Of a stretch of DNA of 64,000 nt, positions 27,027-36,820 are shown piece after piece. Source of the stretch: Bacillus taeanensis (GTDB lineage: Bacteria > Bacillota > Bacilli > Bacillales > UBA6769); contig NZ_QOCW01000023.1 of NCBI RefSeq assembly GCF_003318295.1, positions 1-64,000 of the forward strand. Reading direction: 5' to 3'. The position numbers and the translations under genes are program-made. A model generated the notes under the pieces. The model ran no database searches. It saw nothing but the letters and a program-made list of their open reading frames with translations, and was not told the origin of the DNA. Numbering within the stretch: the first letter of the stretch is position 1; each line of letters starts with the position of its first letter.

Positions 27027-27346
27027 TTGAGCCACTTATGCATAGTTTTGAGCCACCGATTGCGGAGCTGCTTGCCATTGACTGTAACGCCCGATTCTTT
27101 GCATTTGCTGGAAGGGGTTGGGGACCCACCAGCGAATGCTTAGAATCGGATTGTCCGTGTTATCATACTTGAGCAGGTGTGCCTCTTTGACATTATTTAT
27201 TACAGACCTGCAATTGTTCCTCAACACGGACAAAAGTTAAGTCAATGGTGGCGGACAATAGTATCTGCGCTAATTATGGCAAAACATTGGCGGTGATTCT
27301 CCCTTCCGCAATTACTGGCTCAAACATCCGCATACAGTGGCTCAAA
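27027..27346. mobile_element. Remnant with IS21-like multiple terminal repeats
   Basis: The left side has two TTGAGCCAC repeats (27027-27035, 27048-27056), each followed by a TGCGGA- or ATGCATA-like block. The right side has GTGGCTCAA-type repeats (27316-27324, 27337-27345) with CCGCAT blocks in inverted orientation. Multiple short repeats at both ends are typical of IS21-family elements. The 260 bp between them hold no transposase. Probably an internally deleted element; the family assignment is from memory. Confidence 0.4.
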
Positions 27347-27376
27347 CTGTCCGCATGTAACTGCTAAACTAAAACC

Positions 27377-27413
27377 ACTTGACGGTGACATCTAGCCTTT
27401 GTGACCGTCAAGT
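27377..27413. terminator. Hairpin between IS remnant and defence operon
   Basis: Perfect 10-bp stem ACTTGACGGT/ACCGTCAAGT with extra pairing inside a 17-nt loop. It is about 50 bp beyond the SMC gene's stop and could end that operon, although the T-tract is weak. Confidence 0.45.
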
Positions 27414-27463
27414 TGTATCTTATCTGTCAGTCACACGTGATAAAAAGTCAAATCTCTTTCACC

Positions 27464-30400
27464 TTATACCTTTACTTTTCCAAAAGATTCAAGCTCTATA
27501 AACTTAGAACTAGTATAGTTTGGATCCATTTTCCGTTTTATTAATTTATAGAAATTTTCATTATGTGTTGAAATAATTATTTGCTTATTTAAGTCAGTTG
27601 TTATTGTCCTTAACAAATCGATAAACGATAATATATTTAGATTATCTAAATGTTGTATTGGGTCATCCATGAAAATAGAATCAACACCACTATTATCTTT
27701 TATTAGAGATCTAGCTAGAAAAATACTAAGTGATAGTATATTAACTTGGGCAGAACTAAAATATAATATTGGTGCTAATACATCTTTCTCATTCAAGGTT
27801 TTAATATGAAGTTCTGGTTTATCTTTCGTAAGATCAGACTCAAATTTAATATTATTAAAATCTGGGTGAGGGTCTATTCTTTGATAAACACTATTAATTG
27901 AGTCTAAATTAAATGCACTATTTATTTTTTCTTCGATACTTTTAACAATGGCATCCTTTATATTGGATAGTTCATCATTCGCCGTAACTAATTTTGATAA
28001 TTTGCTTTCTAATTTTTCTTTTTTTGATTCCTTCTCTTTTAGCAGTATATTATTTTCAATATAATTATTATATTGATCTAATATCCCCAAAATATTGAAT
28101 CCTTTGTCTATCTTTTCTTTATGGTTAAGAACTCTATTATATTCTGATTCAATTACTTCTCTTTCAACAGATTGTGAAGGAAATCTTTTAGTATAAACTT
28201 TATTATATTCATTAATAATCCCCTCGCAATCCTTAACAGACTGTAGCAAGCTCTGCTGATTATCTAGAACTTCAGTCTTATCATATCCTTTAAGTTCTTC
28301 AACTAAGATTTCATTTTCTTTATCAAGTTTATCTTTTATAATAAGGAACTTTGTAATTTCCTTTTTGATATCACTGATTTCCTCATTAATAAATTTAAGA
28401 TCATAGTCAATATTTAATTCGTTTAATTTTTGATTAACTTCTTCTATAACTGGGTCATTTTTTATTTCTCTTTTGGTATTGTTGTTCGTGACGATTTGTT
28501 TTTCCGAATTACTAATTTGTAAGTCTAATTCCTCAAGTTTATTTTCATATACTTTTAATTGCTTTTTATTAGCATTTGTAACTTGATCATAATTTTTTAG
28601 TTCTTCTTTTAATTTAACTTTAATGCCATCTAACGAATCTACATCTCTATTATGAATATCAACTTTTAGGCGTCCAAAAAAAGTATTAATTTCTTTTATT
28701 TTTAAATTAGTATTTTCTTGACTATTATTTAATTTTCCCATTAACAATCTATTTAAGCTATTTTGTGTATCATTTTTTGCAATCCTTTTAGACAATGCTG
28801 TTATTTTATTTGATAAATGACCTTGAAACATTTGAAAAATCTCTGATATTTCTGATTCAATTAATGTAATTTCTTCTTTTAATAAATTTATTTTCTTTGT
28901 AATTTTTTCAAGACCAAAAGTATCATTAATATTTTGATTAACCTTCTTTACTAAGTCACTGTAATTATCATACTTTTTATTACATAACGGACATGATGAT
29001 GTTCTTGTTTCTTGTATTATTTTTTTCCCGTGTTTTATTATTTTATTTAAGTCATCATTTAATTTTCCAAATTCTATATATTCCTTTTCAAGTAACTCTA
29101 ATTCTTCTTTTTTAATATCAAGGTGTCTTGTTTTATTTTTTAATTTTTGAGTGTATTTAAGTATATCCTCTTCTTCCAAACTTTCGTTTATTATCGATTG
29201 AAGTTTATAATTACTTAAAGCTTCATATTTTTCCTTAGTTCTATTTAAAATCTTTACTTTCTGATTACGCTTTTCGATTATGTTTGATAATTTAGTTATT
29301 TTTCTGTTATTTTTGCCTTTCCTATCAATTAAGTTTTTGTATAAGGAAAAATTGGTATCCAAATCTTTAAAATCATTTTGTAATATCTCTTTTTCTTGTT
29401 GGGCAGTATTTAGTTGATTACTTAAGTCTTTTTTTAAATGTGTATAATCAGCTACCTGAATTTTCAAATTAGATATATGTTGAACTATTTTGTAGTTTGC
29501 TTTTTCTATTTCTTTTAACTGTTTATAAATGGCTGTATATTTTTCGTGATTTTTTTGAAGGAATCTATAATTTGAAAGTCGCTTATTTTGATTATGAATC
29601 TCAACAAGAATTATTTTATTTCTCTCTTCATTTTCGTTAGTTTTAGTATACTTTGCTAAAACAGAAGATAAGTGTTCAAGTTCCTTATTCATTTCTAATA
29701 TGCTTCGTTTTTTTTCATTAACTAAATCAAATTTTCGTAATAAATAATCGTAATTAGTTAACTCCTCTTCATTTTTCGCCTCCATATTTTGTATATCTGA
29801 CCTAAAATTTATTAATTTAGATATAAAATCTTCACTATTGGCTTGTTCTAAGTTTTTTAATTTTTTGTTTTTTAATGCTAAGTTATTTAATTTTTTTACT
29901 TGTTCATTAACTTCTTTAATTATATTTGGTCTCATAACCAAATTTTTAATCTCATTATCTACTTCTTCTATACTGTTATTAATATACTTTATTTCTTTCT
30001 CTGATTCTCTATGTAAAGAAAGTATTGTCTTATATAAAGTTGAATCATTAGATTCATCCCAGAAATTCGAAAGTGTATCAAACCGTTCCCTTGGATTTGA
30101 AAAACGCAAAAATGAGTCGATTTTATCTTGACCTAAAATATATTTTGTTGAAAAAGTAGATAAATCGTAATCATTAAAGATTGACGATCTAAAAGTTATA
30201 TCACCTTCAGAGTAATCTGATTTTCTACCAAATTTACCAAGTTCCTTCGTAATTTTCTCAAAAACATAATCGTTTTCGGTTATTACCTTTACTCTTCCCA
30301 CTTTTTTTTCACTGTTTATGTTCTTTAATATATTTCCTTGTTCACTATCAGCGGTATTTTTTACTACACTATTATTAGAAATCCTATTGATTTTTCCAGT

Positions 30401-30568
30401 AAACAGCCATTCTACTGCATCATAAAAAGAAGTCTTACCATAACCATTTGGTGCGTATAATACAATTAGATTGGCAACCTCACCTTGTTTGTCAGTAAAG
30501 TTAAAAAACTGTCTTTCCTTATATGCTCTAAAAGCTTCTAACTCAATCCCTTTTATTTTAAGGTTCAT
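27464..30568 (-). CDS. lmuB: SMC/Rad50-like ATPase of a Lamassu / ABC-three-component defence system
   Basis: A 1034-aa SMC/Rad50-like protein. It has Walker A APNGYGKTS (39-47), two long coiled-coil arms (about 190-510 and 560-900), a zinc hook CPLC at 526-529 at the arm junction, and a C-terminal ATPase half with FMDDPIQHLDNLN (Walker B/D-loop, about 963-975) and a STHNE switch. Such proteins are the DNA-sensing subunits of Lamassu (LmuB) or ABC-3C anti-phage systems. It overlaps the middle-component gene by 4 bp and is last in a tightly coupled four-gene operon. Confidence 0.88.
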   Translation of the reverse strand: MNLKIKGIELEAFRAYKERQFFNFTDKQGEVANLIVLYAPNGYGKTSFYDAVEWLFTGKINRISNNSVVKNTADSEQGNILKNINSEKKVGRVKVITENDYVFEKITKELGKFGRKSDYSEGDITFRSSIFNDYDLSTFSTKYILGQDKIDSFLRFSNPRERFDTLSNFWDESNDSTLYKTILSLHRESEKEIKYINNSIEEVDNEIKNLVMRPNIIKEVNEQVKKLNNLALKNKKLKNLEQANSEDFISKLINFRSDIQNMEAKNEEELTNYDYLLRKFDLVNEKKRSILEMNKELEHLSSVLAKYTKTNENEERNKIILVEIHNQNKRLSNYRFLQKNHEKYTAIYKQLKEIEKANYKIVQHISNLKIQVADYTHLKKDLSNQLNTAQQEKEILQNDFKDLDTNFSLYKNLIDRKGKNNRKITKLSNIIEKRNQKVKILNRTKEKYEALSNYKLQSIINESLEEEDILKYTQKLKNKTRHLDIKKEELELLEKEYIEFGKLNDDLNKIIKHGKKIIQETRTSSCPLCNKKYDNYSDLVKKVNQNINDTFGLEKITKKINLLKEEITLIESEISEIFQMFQGHLSNKITALSKRIAKNDTQNSLNRLLMGKLNNSQENTNLKIKEINTFFGRLKVDIHNRDVDSLDGIKVKLKEELKNYDQVTNANKKQLKVYENKLEELDLQISNSEKQIVTNNNTKREIKNDPVIEEVNQKLNELNIDYDLKFINEEISDIKKEITKFLIIKDKLDKENEILVEELKGYDKTEVLDNQQSLLQSVKDCEGIINEYNKVYTKRFPSQSVEREVIESEYNRVLNHKEKIDKGFNILGILDQYNNYIENNILLKEKESKKEKLESKLSKLVTANDELSNIKDAIVKSIEEKINSAFNLDSINSVYQRIDPHPDFNNIKFESDLTKDKPELHIKTLNEKDVLAPILYFSSAQVNILSLSIFLARSLIKDNSGVDSIFMDDPIQHLDNLNILSFIDLLRTITTDLNKQIIISTHNENFYKLIKRKMDPNYTSSKFIELESFGKVKV

Positions 30569-31101
30569 TTTAACACCTCTAAATATTTATTAAACAAATC
30601 AGAAGGTTTATCATTGTATTCAGTTATTATTCTATACACTTCTTTGTGTTTTTCCCTTAAAAAGGCATGAATACTCTCTTCGTTTTTATCCCTTTTATCT
30701 TTTTCTAATTTGAGATAGAAAAGTTTTTCAAAAACTATTTTTTCAATATCTTTCTCAGAGAGAGAATCAGCAATTTTATCAACAATTAATTTTCTAGAAG
30801 AAAACTTATTTTGCTCAAGGAAGTATCTATACTCATTATTTACTTGTTCTCTAACAATAAATAATATATATATATTCCATATTTCTATATCTATCTCAAG
30901 GTTACTCTGAAAATAAAGCGCTATATCGCTACTAACTCTTTCCCAAACTTTTTCTAATTCTTCTTGATCCTTGCAGACAATAGTAAAAATATGAATCTTA
31001 TAACCCTCCTCCTTTTTAATCCAGCAATCAACAATATCAAAGATTCCATTACTGCTTTGAATTTTAATGCTATCTACAACTCCCTTATCCTTAAGGAACA
31101 T
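30565..31101 (-). CDS. lmuC: Lamassu middle component (LmuC / ABC-3C MC-like)
   Basis: A 178-aa alpha/beta protein with no catalytic motif. Its length, position directly before the SMC ATPase gene, and 11-bp overlap with the protease gene match the small accessory subunit (LmuC, or ABC-3C middle component) that bridges ATPase and effector. Sequence similarity in these subunits is low, so the call is mainly from context. It ends in a basic helix (SDLFNKYLEVLK). Confidence 0.7.
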   Translation of the reverse strand: MFLKDKGVVDSIKIQSSNGIFDIVDCWIKKEEGYKIHIFTIVCKDQEELEKVWERVSSDIALYFQSNLEIDIEIWNIYILFIVREQVNNEYRYFLEQNKFSSRKLIVDKIADSLSEKDIEKIVFEKLFYLKLEKDKRDKNEESIHAFLREKHKEVYRIITEYNDKPSDLFNKYLEVLK

Positions 31102-32422
31102 TATTAAACACCTCCTTGATACAATTCTTTAAGTTTTCCTCTAATTCAGGGATATTTTCTATATCATCAAATTCCGCAAATTTGTCCAGGAATAAATCGA
31201 TATGTATTATTTCTATGTCTTTTGAGTGTTCAGGATTATCGATATCTATACCATCTTCAATTAACTGGTCTCTTTCCCCACTATCTATGTGCCTTAGGAC
31301 CTTTTTAGTTCTTTCTTTATTATGACTTTTTCTTCCTGGAGCACTATTTTTTGTGTTAACTACGATGATGTCATTACTTTCTAAATCATCATAATTATTA
31401 ACAAATAGTTCCATTATACATTCGGATAAATTATTAAAAGGTGTAAAAAACATTTTTACTTTATGTTGTACCTGCTCTTTAGCTCTGGTTAGATCAATTC
31501 TGTCCTTAGTAGGTATGAGTGTAGTATCCATGTAATAGTAAGTTAGGAGAGAAATCCATCCTTCCCATAGTATTGGATTTAAAAGTTCTTCTTCTATAAA
31601 TTTGTTGTTAGGGAGGTATAATTTTTGATTGTATCTATCAATAATATTTCTTGGTGTAAGATCTAGTAATTGTTTAGCATTCCTTTTTAATAAGGGCTTA
31701 ATTCTTCCTTCATTTCTATTAAACGCAGTACCGATATATTTTTCAAAACTTAGTATTTCTTCAGGAACTAGTAATGGAAGCCCCTTTTCCTTTAATAATT
31801 CATTAATTAATGAAATACCTAATCCTAACAGACTTTTGTAAGCACCGCTTCCTTCTTTTAGCTCCGTAAAGATACCTGTTAGATATAATCTATTATTTCT
31901 TTCTATATAAATACCAGATCCTGATAAGCCAACAATTGTTTCTGAAGTAGTGTTAAATACATCACTTATCTCAGTATGAGGTATGAATTCTATTATTTTA
32001 TGAATTTTATGATAAAAATTAAGAGAACAACTTAACTTTTGTCCCATCCACTTAGTATCTGGATCTTCTAGAATATTAGGAAATCCATACACTCCAAGGT
32101 TACTATTTTCTATCGGTTTAGATACTAGGATAATTGGCACTTCTTCAATGTATTCTATTTTTATAACAGCTAAATCATAGGAGTCATGTAAGTAATAGTC
32201 TAATACTTTAAGTTGAATTTCATTGTCACCATTAAATTGAAAAATTTTAATATCTTTCAAGTTAAATTCTTGCGGTACGTCTTCTTTTCCTTCAAGACAA
32301 TGTTTAGCAGTTAAGACATAAGAATAATCATTAGTATGTGGTTGAAATAAGCAGCCTGACCCACAAGAATCTATACAATGGATTTGAACAGCTAGTTTTT
32401 CATAATTTGAGTAAATATCCAT
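31091..32422 (-). CDS. Trypsin-like protease effector of the Lamassu/ABC-3C system
   Basis: A 443-aa protein. The N-terminal trypsin-like domain (about 1-215) has a plausible complete triad: His41 (LTAKHC), Asp83 (YDLAVIKI) and Ser167 (VGLSGSGI, replacing GDSGG). The C-terminal half (about 230-443) is helical with no known catalytic motif and fits the ABC-3C C-terminal domain that docks effectors on the middle component. Its ATG overlaps the MBL gene stop (TAATG). Expected role: cleavage of a host or phage protein once the SMC subunit senses invading DNA. The target is unknown. Confidence 0.8.
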   Translation of the reverse strand: MDIYSNYEKLAVQIHCIDSCGSGCLFQPHTNDYSYVLTAKHCLEGKEDVPQEFNLKDIKIFQFNGDNEIQLKVLDYYLHDSYDLAVIKIEYIEEVPIILVSKPIENSNLGVYGFPNILEDPDTKWMGQKLSCSLNFYHKIHKIIEFIPHTEISDVFNTTSETIVGLSGSGIYIERNNRLYLTGIFTELKEGSGAYKSLLGLGISLINELLKEKGLPLLVPEEILSFEKYIGTAFNRNEGRIKPLLKRNAKQLLDLTPRNIIDRYNQKLYLPNNKFIEEELLNPILWEGWISLLTYYYMDTTLIPTKDRIDLTRAKEQVQHKVKMFFTPFNNLSECIMELFVNNYDDLESNDIIVVNTKNSAPGRKSHNKERTKKVLRHIDSGERDQLIEDGIDIDNPEHSKDIEIIHIDLFLDKFAEFDDIENIPELEENLKNCIKEVFNNVP

Positions 32423-33486
32423 TATTTAACCTCCACTGTATAATCATTTTCCTCAGATAAAAAGAAACAATTTATATTAAAGTGTTCACACTCTTCTTGA
32501 GAGAAAATTTTTCTCATATTGCTATAATTAAAATAGAAATTAATTGGTTGATTCATAGTACAAATAATTTTAGCTAGACTTTCTTTATTCGGTAACCCAT
32601 GTTTACTACCGTCTGTACTTATTAAATAATTTGTACAATCTAACATATTTAACAACTCAGTATTAGTGTTCCTTTTACTTCCATGATGAGATACTTTTAC
32701 TAAATCAACTTTTAATTTATTACTTTCTGAATACCCTAGATTCTTTAAGCTTGATATTATTATAGAAGGATGGGAGTCTCCTAACATAAGCAAACTATGT
32801 CTTTCATACTCAAGTAATATTGCTATACTACTTTTATTAAATATTGAAGTATCTTCTTGGAAGGATAACTCATTTAATTCTAAAATCGATTTGTGATAGT
32901 CTGTTATAAATGACATCTTTCTTTCTTTACTTTTTTGTTTTCTTAACCTTAAGAGTTCTCTTTCCCACTTGTCATTCAAGTCGTTAATTGTTTCTAAGTC
33001 AGGTGATAAAACTTTAATTTTCATATCACCTATTTCCTTTATTTGATCAGATATGACTACATCTTTACTCCAATGATTATTTTTTTCAATTTCTTTCTCT
33101 AATGTCATCCCCTGTCTTACACTCATTTTTCTTGAAATAGGAGTTATTACTATCCCCCTTGAGCCCTTACCACAATTATCCTTAAGATAGTTAGAAATTA
33201 TTTCTCCCGAATTAAACCAAACATCCTTAATTATGGATTTATCAATTTTTTCATCTTGATATAACCTTATAATTCCAGATATATGGTCGTCATCAATATG
33301 TGTAAGTATTAACAAATCTATATTTGAATTATTATCTTTTAATTCTTTAAACTCTTCCTTTAATTGATGATGGCAAACAATACCCTTTCCACCATCAATT
33401 AATATATTTCTATCTTTTTGGTCTTTAATTTTGATTAAGAAACAATCACCATTTGCTGCTGGTAACATTTTCACAAAAATAGACAT
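32422..33486 (-). CDS. ComEC-like metallo-beta-lactamase-fold hydrolase of the defence operon
   Basis: A 354-aa MBL-fold hydrolase. It has the metal motif THIDDDH (62-68), a later LGDSHP metal aspartate region, KVSHHGSKRN and STDGSKHGLPNK near the C-terminus, the pattern of the ComEC/Rec2 hydrolase domain, but no membrane segments. It is the first gene of the operon and overlaps the protease gene by 1 bp. Lamassu variants with both a hydrolase and a protease are known, so this is probably a second effector or a nuclease/phosphodiesterase partner. Confidence 0.85.
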   Translation of the reverse strand: MSIFVKMLPAANGDCFLIKIKDQKDRNILIDGGKGIVCHHQLKEEFKELKDNNSNIDLLILTHIDDDHISGIIRLYQDEKIDKSIIKDVWFNSGEIISNYLKDNCGKGSRGIVITPISRKMSVRQGMTLEKEIEKNNHWSKDVVISDQIKEIGDMKIKVLSPDLETINDLNDKWERELLRLRKQKSKERKMSFITDYHKSILELNELSFQEDTSIFNKSSIAILLEYERHSLLMLGDSHPSIIISSLKNLGYSESNKLKVDLVKVSHHGSKRNTNTELLNMLDCTNYLISTDGSKHGLPNKESLAKIICTMNQPINFYFNYSNMRKIFSQEECEHFNINCFFLSEENDYTVEVK

Positions 33487-33887
33487 TAAATCATCCGCCT
33501 TGGAAATTTACTTATATTGGTAATGTTTATATTATAATATATTTAATAACACAATTTAAGACCAAGAGTTTTGTAACAAGTTTCTGTTTGTATCAATATG
33601 GTCTACTTTATTGAGAATAAATCTGTTTAAGGTTTTACAACGGTTTGGAACGCCTCATATACATGTATCAAAATAGAAATTATCATTTTATCGTTGTTAA
33701 AACATCAACAGCTCTCAATCAAAATTGCTTAACTTTGTAAATCCGCATTTTCCTGACCCTTCCCCTACTTTAAAGAGGTTTTACGAGGCTAGGGATATCT
33801 AAAAATTCAATTCATATACCATAGTTTTCAGACTTATCTAGAAGTTATACAATTCGATCTAGTCAACCCTTATATCGAAATATCAAC
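33487..33887. other. Non-coding gap upstream of the defence operon
   Basis: Must contain the operon promoter (A/T-rich with TATAAT-like sequence near 33530 on the minus strand) but I cannot fix a -35. No gene seen. Confidence 0.5.
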
Positions 33888-34088
33888 TTACTGTAAACGT
33901 TTTGTTTTTTTAACTTCATTTATCTTTGTTCCATAGTCATAGGGCTGTGAATACTGTTTTTTTCCACACTTTTGACATTCAACATCGCAAACCCGATTAT
34001 AAATTAGCTTCTCTTCTTTTGACAAATGCTCTGGTGGTTCTTCAATTCCGACAACTATCATAATACCTCCGCATTCGCATACAAACAT
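33888..34088 (-). CDS. Small zinc-ribbon-like protein
   Basis: A 66-aa protein with CECGG near the N-terminus and CDVECQKCGKKQ in the middle. The CxC and CxxC pairs suggest one zinc site. The ATG at 34088 is 8 nt from GGAG. It lies between the Lamassu operon and the restriction-modification cassette and could belong to either or neither. Function unknown. Confidence 0.6.
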   Translation of the reverse strand: MFVCECGGIMIVVGIEEPPEHLSKEEKLIYNRVCDVECQKCGKKQYSQPYDYGTKINEVKKTKRLQ

Positions 34089-34503
34089 TCTTCATTCTCC
34101 TTAATTGTTTCTATTTATAGTTTGATTATAAAGTATTGTCTTTTCAATATACTAACAAACCGTTTTATAAATTGTAGTTCTAGAAAATTGCTTCAAGACA
34201 AGTTCATTAACTAAAACATTTTTATTTACATTACTTGCTACCGAATGATCTCCAGACATGTTCTTCTACTTCTAAATAAATTCCAATTTTACCCTTTAAT
34301 CATACAGTATATTTTGCCATCCTGATTCAGCAATTTATTTATCCTAACAGCTACATTATCATGTTTAATTAATTTTTAAATATTTTTTAGATGAACTTTC
34401 TGTATTCCAGAACTAAAGAAAGTTCCAGTGAACTTCAAATTGAACTTTGTAAATTTCGAACTATAGTGAATACTTGATGATTAGTATGAGATCGATGCAC
34501 GAT

Positions 34504-34540
34504 CTCCATAGGTAGATTCCTTTCAAATCCACCTATGGAG
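34504..34540 (+). other. Long hairpin upstream of the R-M cassette
   Basis: CTCCATAGGT (34504-34513) pairs with ACCTATGGAG (34531-34540), and pairing extends inward to GATT/AATC. It may be an attenuator or part of a leader. The DNA at 34089-34503 has nothing else I can identify. Confidence 0.5.
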
Positions 34541-34577
34541 CAAGAATTTATTTTAATAAAAATAAATCAAAAGGTAA

Positions 34578-34610
34578 ATATCACCTTTAAAGGTGATATC
34601 CCTTTTTTGT
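34578..34610 (+). promoter_or_regulatory. Perfect palindrome plus T-run ahead of the R-M cassette
   Basis: ATATCACCTTTAAAGGTGAT reads as a perfect palindrome (the symmetric unit extends one more base each side) and is followed by CCCTTTTTTG. It could be an attenuator/terminator or the operator of the HTH protein encoded next, as C-protein sites are in other R-M systems. Confidence 0.5.
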
Positions 34611-34661
34611 TTTGATTTTATACTTATCTTAATCCTAATTTATCCAGAAAGGAAGATTCTT

Positions 34662-35144
34662 ATCGATATTGCTTCAATTCAAAAGTTACTTCGAAAAGCA
34701 TTACTTTACCGACTTATGACCAATGTGGAAAAAATAGTTTCTAATGCTGGTCTTTCACACCAAGAAGTAAGCTCCCGTACAGGCAGAAAAGGAAACTGGT
34801 TTAATGATGCTTATAACAATAATGAAGATATACATATATCTTCATTGGCAAAAGTATTGTCTGTCATTAATGCCCACACGGAAATTAAACAGTACCAACT
34901 CTCTGACCTTTTTGATAAAAAAGTTTTGCGAATTTCTAGTGTCATGTCAAGTTTAGCTGATGAGAATTTTGCTACAATCAACAATTTTATCACTTCAGAA
35001 ATCGACTTATTCATGGATCTTATAGGAGATTGGGGTTCATTAGATTCGAAAAAAAAGCTTTCTAATGATGAACGCTCCTATTTTAAAGAACTACAAAAAT
35101 TGATAAAGCATTTAGCTGATAAGGGGGATAAATCTAATGCCTGA
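34662..35144 (+). CDS. HTH-type protein of the R-M cassette, start uncertain
   Basis: A protein of about 160 aa overlapping the endonuclease gene by 8 bp. The region IVSNAGLSHQEVSSRTGRKG followed by HISSLAKVLSVIN looks like an XRE-type HTH, and the rest is helical. Start is unclear. The in-frame GTG at 34593 lies in the palindrome and would add a nonsense hydrophobic run. The first ATG (34715) has no ribosome binding site. AAAGGAAG lies 6 nt before an ATC at 34662, which I use, implying a non-standard start. It is likely a controller (C-like) or accessory protein of the endonuclease. Confidence 0.6.
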   Translation: MDIASIQKLLRKALLYRLMTNVEKIVSNAGLSHQEVSSRTGRKGNWFNDAYNNNEDIHISSLAKVLSVINAHTEIKQYQLSDLFDKKVLRISSVMSSLADENFATINNFITSEIDLFMDLIGDWGSLDSKKKLSNDERSYFKELQKLIKHLADKGDKSNA

Positions 35145-36738
35145 AAGAAAAGTATGGTTCATTACAAGACCAGAACGAGATCCTAAGTTTCATGTTGATG
35201 CACTTCGGGCACTGCAAAAGGCAACAGACAATTTTCAAATCATTTGGTCAAGAAACCGGGATGCGCATAAAAGATATGAAGAGGTACTAGCATCTGAAGA
35301 GCTTAAGCGTGATAACATTAGTCTAGATGGATCAGGAGGAAGAACATGGGCTGCTATGCTCCGCACATTTGGATATGTCTATATCACACCATCTGGAACA
35401 CTTTCTCTTACTAAAGTCGGGGCTTCATTGCTTGCAGGAAAAAAGATTCGTGAAAACACATCAAAGCAAATATTGACTCTGCAAATCCCAAATTCATATT
35501 TTTTAGAAAGTGGTTTTCGTCCAAAATTTGAAGAAGACTTTCAAATTCGTCCTGCTAGATTTCTAATTAGACTTGCAAATCAACGAGAACTAGACTGCTT
35601 CGTGACTAAAGAAGAAATTACTTTTTTTGCACTTACCGCAAAAAGAGATGACGAATTACGTACTGTTACGCAAAATATCCTTAAATACAGAAGGGTTGCC
35701 GAAGAAGAAAAAAAAGAAATGAAGGAAAGGGTTGCCAGCACGTACGATCATCGGGAACGCTCAGATAAAGGTGCACGTGATTTTGCTGCCGCACATGGAG
35801 ATGTTGCACATACGTTTATGATGCTCTGCGATTATACCGGACTTGCAGATTATGTTCGAGGCGATGCCTTAAGAGTTCCATCCGAAAAGCATCAAACAAC
35901 CTCTGAAGAACTTATAAATCTGGAATCAAGATATCCCTTCAATAAGCGTTACTTGATATCCTTACAGCGCTTTTCTGAAAATGCCGGATTAGATGTAGAC
36001 AGTTATAAGGCAAGCTCTTTCGGATCGATTGGTCCAGCGACAAATCGAAATAAAAGTATTAAAAAGGTTCAACGACTTCTATCTTCATATCCATTGCTGC
36101 AAACCCTTTCTGTTGAAGAAATTATAACTATTCTTGAACAGGAACTTTCTCACAACGAAGCAAAGCAATATGCTTCTTTATTAAATGATTATCAATACAC
36201 TTCGTTAAATGAGGACTTTGTTGAATCTTATTTATATGAAGAAAATGATCTAGTCTTTGAAGATAAAACTGCTGAACTTCTAAAAGCGATTGGATTTGAA
36301 GTCGAGTTGCGGCCTAAACCGGTGAATGAAGACGTGCGCACTGAAATTGAAATATTATTACACGTTGATCAAAATACCATTTGCATTATTGATGCAAAGA
36401 ATTATAAAAAGAAATTTACTCTCTCAGCTAATCTTGCATCTCATATGGGATCTGAATATATTCCAAACTATAATGGATACGATAGAAAATCGGTCGCATA
36501 TTTTGGTTATGTTACAGCCAGTGAATGGGGAGGCGAACGGAATTTAGAAAAAATCACAGATAAAGCGAATATAGTAATCCCCGATTTAAATGCCCAAGGA
36601 GCAATCTTTTCAGCAAAAGCTTTATTAGGATTCCTGGACTATTGCTTAGACAATGACATCAATCAAAATGATCGCAAACAGAAATTTATATCTAATTTTA
36701 TCAACAAAGGTTATAACAATGTTTCTGAAATGATTTAA
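35137..36738 (+). CDS. Type II restriction endonuclease, PD-(D/E)xK, AlwI-like
   Basis: A 533-aa protein with an N-terminal and central helical DNA-recognition part and a C-terminal nuclease domain. The domain has a long-spaced motif: Glu in RTEIEILLH (about 405), then CIIDAKNYKKK (about 417-427), that is (D/E)-X(n)-DxK. The N-terminus (KVWFITRPERDPKFHVDAL) resembles AlwI-family endonucleases, a tentative match from memory. The ATG at 35137 follows GGGGG with 9 nt. Its cognate methyltransferase is 0.7 kb downstream. Target site not predictable from sequence. Confidence 0.75.
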   Translation: MPERKVWFITRPERDPKFHVDALRALQKATDNFQIIWSRNRDAHKRYEEVLASEELKRDNISLDGSGGRTWAAMLRTFGYVYITPSGTLSLTKVGASLLAGKKIRENTSKQILTLQIPNSYFLESGFRPKFEEDFQIRPARFLIRLANQRELDCFVTKEEITFFALTAKRDDELRTVTQNILKYRRVAEEEKKEMKERVASTYDHRERSDKGARDFAAAHGDVAHTFMMLCDYTGLADYVRGDALRVPSEKHQTTSEELINLESRYPFNKRYLISLQRFSENAGLDVDSYKASSFGSIGPATNRNKSIKKVQRLLSSYPLLQTLSVEEIITILEQELSHNEAKQYASLLNDYQYTSLNEDFVESYLYEENDLVFEDKTAELLKAIGFEVELRPKPVNEDVRTEIEILLHVDQNTICIIDAKNYKKKFTLSANLASHMGSEYIPNYNGYDRKSVAYFGYVTASEWGGERNLEKITDKANIVIPDLNAQGAIFSAKALLGFLDYCLDNDINQNDRKQKFISNFINKGYNNVSEMI

Positions 36739-36787
36739 ATAGCAATCTTTAATAAACCTCAGAAAATGCTCTTTTCATGTTACGATC

Positions 36788-36820
36788 AAGGAGGCGCCTA
36801 AATCAGAAGCCTCCTTTTTT
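36788..36820 (+). terminator. Terminator of the endonuclease gene, overlapping vsr 3' end
   Basis: AAGGAGGC/GCCTCCTT stem with a 13-nt loop and six T. It sits at the junction of convergent genes and includes the last vsr codons. Confidence 0.75.

Noticed and set aside
27036..27233. Minus-strand frame of 65 codons inside the IS21-like remnant
   Set aside because: No ribosome binding site and no similarity I can name; lies across the repeats.
34593..34661. Extended N-terminus of the R-M HTH protein from GTG 34593
   Set aside because: The start lies in a palindrome followed by a T-run; the extra residues are a poly-Leu/Ile/Phe translation of that run.
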